Below, in pieces: positions 58,538-64,000 of a DNA stretch of 64,000 bases. The DNA comes from Gyromitra esculenta. Lineage: Eukaryota; Ascomycota; Pezizomycetes; Pezizales; Discinaceae. The stretch spans positions 1,550,001 through 1,614,000 of the forward strand of contig JBCAML010000010.1 in assembly GCA_038503075.1 (NCBI GenBank), written 5' to 3'. The position numbers and the translations under genes are program-made. The notes under the pieces are model-generated. The model made no database searches, had not been told where the DNA came from, and saw only the letters and a program-made list of their open reading frames with translations. Position 1 is the stretch's first letter, and each line of letters starts with the position of its first letter.

Positions 58538-58948
58538 TTTCATGGATAACTGTTTTCGTTGGTTTGTCGGTTATAAGGGTGCAAGGCTATTGTGTTACGT
58601 TGTTGTTCCTTATGTTTCTTTGGGTTTCCGTTGCAATGAGTCAAGTCTTTGTCATCGAACGAGTTGGAATGAGGTATATAAGCGAAGGGATTTCCCCTCT
58701 TGTTGTACTTTTCCTTCTTCTTTCTTTAAGCAACGTCTTCTATCGTACACTCTTGTATTTTACAATACAAACCTCGGTTATACCTCATAACCTTACGCTG
58801 TCGCCGTCCTCAAGTCCTCTATACTTGGACACTTCGTAGAGCCTGTGGAATCCCGTAAACACTCTCGTTGCTTAGTTTTCTCTTCAAGTAGCACTGCTTA
58901 TCTCGGGGGATACCTGAGAGCTTGAAAGGAAAACTTCGCCCCTTGAGA
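58538..58948 (+). repeat. 3' LTR of element 1 (411 bp)
   Basis: Nearly identical to 53143-53553; preceded by the purine tract AAGGGAGGGGGTAC and followed by TSD GTCTC. Confidence 0.94.
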
Positions 58949-58953
58949 GTCTC

Positions 58954-59972
58954 GCGACAAACTCCCCGGTTTCGTTTTACAGCTGCGCTCCAAACTCTCA
59001 GTCAATGCCGACCGATTCTCTAGCAACAATAACATGATATTGTATGCTATCAGCCGCTTGGAGGGAGCCGCCCTCGAACAAATCCGTCACTCAGTACTCC
59101 CTGATGGGACCACTACCTGGAACTCCGCCGCCGACTTGATCACCGCCCTGGAAACAGCTTTTGGCGACCCTGACCCCCTCGGTACCGCCCGCCGCGAATT
59201 ACACCAACTCCGACAGGGAAAGAGGGATTTCTCCGCCTACCTCGCCGACTTCCAACGTATCATGGGACGTCTTAACTATGATGAGTCTGCGAAAAACGAC
59301 GCTCTGGAGTACGGCATGTCAGACGAGCTGAAAGAAGCAGTAGTGACCGTTGCCGACTTTCCCACCACCTTCACTTCCCTCTGCGCCTTCCTCCTCCGCC
59401 TAGATAACCGTATCCGGGCAAGAAGAGAGGAGAAGAAAAATGCCGCCCGCAACACCATGGGACAATTCGCCGCCCCTGCCGCCGCCCCCGCCGCCTTTAC
59501 CCCTGCCTCCTCCTCCTTCGCCCCTGGAGGACTTGCCCCCATGGATCTCTCCTTCGGCCGTACCTCCACCTCCCGCCCTGCCCCCGAACAACGCTATGTT
59601 CAGGTTAACGGGAGAAGAAAGTTATCACCCGAAGAAAAAAATTGGAGGCAAACCAACAACCGCTGCCTGTTCTGCGCCGGAGAAGGGCATATCTTTTCCA
59701 ACTGCCCCTCTGCCTCCAAACGCCCTGCCATGAGGGGAGCTGTTACCAATGCCGCCACCGCGCCCGCCCCTTCTGTGTTCCCTCCGCCTTTGCCGCCCCG
59801 CTTTCCTGCCTTCGATGCAGCAGACTCTGTCGAGTCTTTAAACTTATTCAACCAGAGTCGCCTTGTGACCCTGCTCTGGTTCATTTCTCTCCTTTGTCAG
59901 CGTTCTTTATTTCTGAGTTTTCAGTGTCGGATGTGTGCGTGGAGGATAATTTGGATGGGGAACATTTTGTAG
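58954..59972 (+). pseudogene. gag of element 2, C-terminal part (resumes after element 1)
   Basis: It continues in the same frame as 52791-53142 (the insertion plus TSD is a multiple of three): RDKLPGFVLQLRSKL, ILYAISRLEGAALEQIRHS and the CCHC knuckle CLFCAGEGHIFSNC. The reading frame is clean where element 1 is broken. The stop seen in element 1 directly after TTTAAAC is TTA here, so gag runs on to 59972. Confidence 0.88.
59837..59881 (+). promoter_or_regulatory. Programmed -1 frameshift signal of element 2 (gag-pol)
   Basis: TTTAAAC (59837-59843) in the gag frame, a 6-nt spacer, and the same 8-bp stem AACCAGAG (59850-59857) with CTCTGGTT (59874-59881). Conserved with element 1. Confidence 0.78.
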
Positions 59973-60112
59973 TTTCATGTAACCTTTCCCACCAAAATAA
60001 AATTATAAAAACACACGCACTTCTTGACACTGGAGCCTCAGGGTTCGCTTTCATTGATGAGGATTTTGTGCGTCACCATTCCCTACCGTTATCTCCCCTT
60101 CGAACCCCCCGT
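59842..60112 (+). pseudogene. Protease start of element 2 pol (cut by a solo LTR)
   Basis: The -1 frame after the slippery site: FKLIQPESPCDP, SVSDVCVEDNLDG and the aspartic protease motif LLDTGASGFAFID. It is interrupted at 60112 and resumes at 60528. Confidence 0.86.
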
Positions 60113-60522
60113 TCTCAAGGGGCGAGGTTTTTCTTCTAGCTCTCAGGTATCCCCCGAGATGAGCAGTGCTACTTGAAGGAAAAACTAAGCGACGAGAGTA
60201 TTCACGATGTTCCACAGGCTCTACGAGGTGTCTCAAGTATAGAGGACTTGAGGGCGGCGACAGCGTAAGGTTATGAGATATAACCGAGGGTTGTATTGTA
60301 AAATACAGGAGTGTGCTATAGAAGACGTTGCTTAAGAGAAGAAGAGGGAAAAGTACAACCAGAGGGAGAACCCTTCGCTTATATACCATAATCCAGCTCG
60401 CCTGATGACAAAGACTTGACTCATTGCAACGGAAACCCAAGGAAACATAAAGAACAATAACACGACGTAACAACCTTGTATCCATAAACCCAGCTAACCA
60501 ACGAAAACATCCATCCATGAAA
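60113..60522 (-). mobile_element. Solo LTR (minus) inside element 2 pol; TSD CCCGT
   Basis: It is 410 bp from TCTCAAGG to CATGAAA, flanked by CCCGT at 60108-60112 and 60523-60527. By eye it is almost identical to the element 2 LTR at 52332-52741. An ORF that crosses it is only translated LTR. Confidence 0.92.
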
Positions 60523-60527
60523 CCCGT

Positions 60528-61989
60528 CAATTAGAGGTCATTGATGGCCGAACGATTGCCTCGGGAGATATTACCAACCTCTGTCACCTGGAGCTTTCCA
60601 TCCAACAACACACCGAAAAAGCTCCTTTCTTCGTCACCAAATTAGGCCATTACCCCCTAGTATTAGGCATTCCCTGGATGAACCTCCACGATGTTCATCT
60701 ACAGTTCGCAAACAAAAGCATTGAATTCAATTCTGAATTCTGCACCACTCACTGTACCCCTAAACAATCCGTCGTCTCAGCCAATGCCATCCCCCCACCG
60801 AACAAGCTTAATGCTGCCTTTATTGGCGCCGCTAGTTTCCGCATGCTTGCTAGAAAAAAGGGTATCCAGGTTTACGCCATGTCCCTCTATGAAATCAATA
60901 AAGTTCTTGATAACAAGACAACTAAAGAAGAGTGGAAGCAACGAATACCTGCCGAATACCACGAATATCTAGACATGTTCGATAAAGCTAAAGCTCAAGG
61001 ACTCCCCCCTCGTCGACCCTACGACCACAAGATTACCCTGCAAGAAGGCAAGGAACCACTGTTTGGACCCCTCTATGGCATGTCTCGTGATGAACTTCTA
61101 GTCCTTAAGAAGTACATCGAAGACAACTTAGAAAAAGGATTCATCCGTGTTAGTTCATCTTCCGCCGGTTCCCCAGTCCTCTTCGCCGCTAAGCCCGATG
61201 GTTCCCTCCGACTTTGTGTCGATTATCGTGGCCTTAACGCTCTCACGGTGAAAGACAGATACACTTCCCCCCTGATCAAAGAAACCTTGGATCGCCTTGC
61301 AAAAGCTCAGTGGTACTCCAAACTCGATCTCCGCGATGGCTTTCACCAAATTCGTATCGCTGAGGGAGAAGAATGGAAAACAGCCTTTCGAACGCGATAT
61401 GGCCTATATGAATACATGGTAATGCCATTCGGTCTTACCAACGCCCCCGGTACATTCCAGCGATTTGTAAACGATTCCCTCCGAGAATTTCTAGATCTTT
61501 TCTGCACGGCCTATCTCGACGACATTCTTATCTACAGCGATACTCTTGCCGAGCACAAGGTACATGTCAGACAAGTACTCGACGCCCTTAAAGCCAACAA
61601 CATCCTTCTCAAACCTGAGAAGTGTGAATTTCACGTGCAGTCCATCAAATACCTCGGCCTAATCCTTACCCCCGAAGGCATCAAAATGGACGATGATAAA
61701 CTAAAAGCTGTCCGAGATTGGAATCGCCCAAAGTCAATTAAAGACGTACAAGCCTTCCTCGGTTTCGCAAATTTCTACCGTAGATTTATCTTGGGATTTT
61801 CTCGCCTCGCTGCCCCTCTTACTGCCTTCACAAAAAAAGGCATTATTTTCGACTGGACCGCCGAAGCTGAACTTGCTTTTGAAGCTCTCAAAGACGCCTT
61901 CACTAAAGCCCCGGTACTCATCCACTTCGACCCCCGAAAAAAGATCTTTGTGGAATCCGATGCTTCCGACTTCGTCTCCGGTGGCGTCC
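60528..61989 (+). pseudogene. Protease-RT-RNase H part of element 2 pol (cut by element 3)
   Basis: It runs from QLEVIDGRTIASGD through VLGIPWMNLHDVHLQF, the uninterrupted link MFDKAKAQGLPPRRPYDHK that is broken in element 1, RT with CVDYRGLNAL and YLDDILIYS, to RNase H FVESDASDFVSGGVLS, where element 3 begins. It is open throughout. The rest of pol must lie beyond the right edge. Confidence 0.9.
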
Positions 61990-62399
61990 TCTCAAGGGGC
62001 GAAGTTTATCTCCAAGCTCTCAGGTATCCCCCGAGATAAGCAGTGCTACTTGAAGAATAAACTAAGCGACGAGAGTGTTTCTACGAAGTTCCACAGGCCA
62101 CGAAGTTGTTCGAAGATAGAGGACTCGAGACGGCGACAGCGTAGCGTTATCCTGCCAGAATCGGCTTGTATTCGTGAAATACAAGAGTGTGCTATAGAAG
62201 ACGTTGCTTGAAGAAGAAGAAGGAAAAGTACAACAAGAGGGGAAATCCCTTCGCTTATATACTCGTAATCCACCTCTTCGATGACAAACGTATGACTCAT
62301 TGCAAAGGAAACCAAGGGAAACATATAGAACGTTTTAGCAAAGCAACACAACAAAACACCTATTCCGCTAACCGAACGTCACCACAACCATCCATGAAA
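61990..62399 (-). repeat. 3' LTR of element 3 (410 bp)
   Basis: TCTCAAGG to CATGAAA; more diverged from the other family LTRs in the region upstream of the TATA box and around 62100-62160. Confidence 0.9.
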
Positions 62400-62411
62400 G
62401 TACTCCCTCCC

Positions 62412-63998
62412 TTATAGCCGTGAGCTCCTGCGAACACTAACCAGACCTTCCTTCGGCTTATTTGGATACCTTTGGTGGAACGCGTCTACTGCTTCCGTTT
62501 CTTCGTGATATTCCGCAGGTTCCCACGTAGGTAGTGCGTATCCCGTCCATTCGACTAGATACTGAAGCTTTCCTCGATAGAGGCGTGAATCCAGTATACC
62601 TTCGACAAGATATTCCTCATGGTCATTTACTTGGACGGGTGGGGGTGGTGGAATGATTTGACCGGGGAGTGGATCGGTGGGAGCTGCTTTGATTAGTGAA
62701 ACGTGAAATACCGGATGATATTTCATGGACAACGGCAAGTCTATCTCATAGGCATGCGCTGAGATTATTCGTTTCACGGGGAAGGGACCACTCCATTTCC
62801 AGTCTAATTTCCTCGAATTTCTAGTCGTCCTCATATTCTTCATGGATATGAAGACACGGTCATTGACTTTAAACGAAGGGGCGGGGACACGATGTCGGTT
62901 GGTACTGGACTCGAAAATATCCTGTGCCGTTCTCATCTGGGTTCGAAGAAAGTCTCTAAGTTCTTCCATCTTAGAAGCAAATAGGTCGGCATCGAGGGTC
63001 TGCGGGGATCGGTCATTAGAAATGATCGATGTGTCGAAACGGGGATGATAACCGTAGTTGGCGAAGAAGGGTGTAGCTTTCGTGCTGGCTGATTCTTGAT
63101 TATTAGCAGCGAACTCGGCAATTGGCAACCATTTTACCCAGTCGTCTTGTTGGTATGAGACATAACAGCGGAGATACTGTTCCATAACAGCGTTAAGACG
63201 CTCGGTTTGACCATCCGTTTCTGGGTGAAAAGACGTTGACATGCAAGTGGAAATATTCAGGCGCTGACAGAGGTGTTTCCAAAATTTAGCGGTAAACTGT
63301 GTTCCCCTATCGGAAGTAATATGAGACGGTAGTCCATGAAGTTTCCAAACGTTCCGAAGATAAAGTTCTGCCGTTTGTTCAGCGTTGACGGTGGTGTTAC
63401 AGGGGATCAGGTGTCGCATTTTTGACAGTCTGTCCACTACAACCATTATTGCATCAAAACCATCGGATTCGGGAAGACCAGTAACGAAATCCATCGATAG
63501 TTCTTCGCAGGGGCGGTTAGGGATTGGAAGGGGCTTAAGGACGCCATGGGTACTGAGGGTATTGGGTTTTGCTCGTCGACAGGTATGGCAGTTTCGTGTG
63601 TATCGTCCAATGTACTCTCTCATTTTTGGCCAGTAGAAATGTCTAGAGATGAGTTCGAAGGACTTTTCATGTCCTGGGTGGCCGGTGGAGGGGGCATCAT
63701 GATATCTTTGCAGAATAAGGATACAGAGAGGGTCATGATCGGGGTTGTAAAGCTTTTGCCGATAGAACAGATAGCCATTTTTCTTGGTGCAATCGCCTAA
63801 GGTGATTTCCTTGGATTGTTGTTCGCCGTTCTTAAGTGCTAATAATATTTTTTGTGGGAACGGGTCAGCATTATATCCGTGGTTCATTAAGGTCTCAAGG
63901 GGGGCATCCAATTCAGCGGGTTCATTTGATAAAGAACCCGAAAACAAACTCAGCTTGGGGTCCAAATTTCTTTCCTTCAGGACTACTTGGTACTGGTG
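62412..63998 (-). CDS. Integrase-chromodomain part of element 3 pol (partial, open to the window end)
   Basis: More than 517 codons, with no stop up to the right edge. Integrase HHCC finger (HDAPSTGHPG ... CHTCRR), acidic residues at MDFVTG, TSDRGTQF and the HPETDGQTER region, then the chromodomain (YLVEGILDSR, LQYLVEWTGY, TWEPAEY) and the same ending RRSSRL as element 1. Upstream codons (HQYQVVLKERNLD) continue in frame. It looks intact here. Confidence 0.92.
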   Translation of the reverse strand, partial: HQYQVVLKERNLDPKLSLFSGSLSNEPAELDAPLETLMNHGYNADPFPQKILLALKNGEQQSKEITLGDCTKKNGYLFYRQKLYNPDHDPLCILILQRYHDAPSTGHPGHEKSFELISRHFYWPKMREYIGRYTRNCHTCRRAKPNTLSTHGVLKPLPIPNRPCEELSMDFVTGLPESDGFDAIMVVVDRLSKMRHLIPCNTTVNAEQTAELYLRNVWKLHGLPSHITSDRGTQFTAKFWKHLCQRLNISTCMSTSFHPETDGQTERLNAVMEQYLRCYVSYQQDDWVKWLPIAEFAANNQESASTKATPFFANYGYHPRFDTSIISNDRSPQTLDADLFASKMEELRDFLRTQMRTAQDIFESSTNRHRVPAPSFKVNDRVFISMKNMRTTRNSRKLDWKWSGPFPVKRIISAHAYEIDLPLSMKYHPVFHVSLIKAAPTDPLPGQIIPPPPPVQVNDHEEYLVEGILDSRLYRGKLQYLVEWTGYALPTWEPAEYHEETEAVDAFHQRYPNKPKEGLVSVRRSSRL

Positions 63999-64000
63999 TT

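Larger units (their letters stand above)
53143..58948 (+). mobile_element. Element 1: complete 5806-bp Ty3/gypsy chromovirus; TSD GTCTC
   Basis: Two 411-bp LTRs (53143-53553 and 58538-58948) differ at one site that I can see (T/C in GCACTGTTTATC against GCACTGCTTATC). GTCTC is duplicated at 53138-53142 and 58949-58953. The internal order is gag with CCHC, protease, RT, RNase H, integrase, chromodomain, then a purine tract AAGGGAGGGGG just before the 3' LTR. The near-identical LTRs indicate a recent insertion, yet gag and the gag-pol link carry several one-base deletions relative to element 2. Confidence 0.95.
52332..61989 (+). mobile_element. Element 2: outer Ty3/gypsy chromovirus, interrupted three times, 3' end outside the window
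   Basis: The 5' LTR (52332-52741) is followed by gag, which is cut at 53142 by element 1 and resumes at 58954. Pol is cut by a solo LTR at 60113-60522 and again at 61989 by element 3. With the insertions and their 5-bp duplications removed, gag and pol stay in frame throughout the visible part. The element therefore looks intact before the insertions. I see no sign of heavy C-to-T (RIP-like) mutation. Confidence 0.88.
61990..64000 (-). mobile_element. Element 3: chromovirus on the minus strand, 5' part outside the window
   Basis: The 3' LTR (61990-62399) lies in the RNase H region of element 2. Next, reading minus, come the purine tract and the 3' half of pol. The flanking 5-mer CGTCC at 61985-61989 should be repeated at the unseen end. 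Confidence 0.9.

Overview
The window looks like nuclear DNA of a filamentous ascomycete. The evidence is: genes with several short introns (about 41-88 bp) that have GT..AG ends and CTAAC/CTAAT-type branch sites; an intron-bearing tRNA-Glu; a fungal-type Sec72; and chromodomain Ty3/gypsy elements. Protein genes are sparse, and long AT-rich stretches and transposable elements fill the space between them. That would fit a repeat-expanded genome such as those of truffles and related Pezizomycetes, but this placement is a weak inference.

Layout. 1-6.2 kb: no convincing gene, then tRNA-Glu(CTC). 6.5-8.5 kb: a phosphoinositide phospholipase C on the minus strand (3 exons, 602 aa). 10.9-15.0 kb: two tandem paralogous epoxide hydrolases on the minus strand (389 and 422 aa) with matching exon structure, including a 9-nt microexon. 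16.4-17.9 kb: an SRAP/HMCES-type abasic-site DNA-protein crosslink protein (5 exons, 394 aa) behind a cluster of bZIP/bHLH-type palindromes. 19.4-22 kb: a hAT-like MITE and two composites in which one solo LTR sits inside another in opposite orientation, with target-site duplications. 22-31.5 kb: apparently empty. 32.8-35.5 kb: an 890-aa disordered fungal protein with nine copies of a PQP(I/V)ETT-type motif. 37-45.4 kb: three paralogs of a family I do not recognise, mixed with Sec72, an inverted pair of identical tRNA-Asn genes and a small Thp3/LENG8-like gene. 45.7-46.3 kb: a 605-bp inverted-repeat element with a smaller inverted-repeat element inside. 48.3-51.5 kb: a VIT plus vWA domain protein with a poly-Q tract.

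52.3 kb to the end: one nested pile of a single chromovirus family. An outer element (element 2, plus) starts at 52332. A complete 5806-bp copy (element 1, plus, TSD GTCTC) has inserted in its gag, a minus-strand solo LTR (TSD CCCGT) in its protease region, and a minus-strand copy (element 3) in its RNase H region; element 3 runs off the right edge. In this family gag and pol are joined by a -1 frameshift at a TTTAAAC slippery site followed by a perfect 8-bp stem. The sequence after the 5' LTR is complementary to a segment inside the LTR, which suggests Tf1-like self-priming.

The items most worth follow-up are the three-member unknown gene family, the frameshift and self-priming signals of the chromovirus, the LTR-in-LTR composites, and a phospholipase C intron that is in frame, lacks stops and encodes a membrane-helix-like segment. 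All exon joins were made by eye from splice consensus and paralog comparison.
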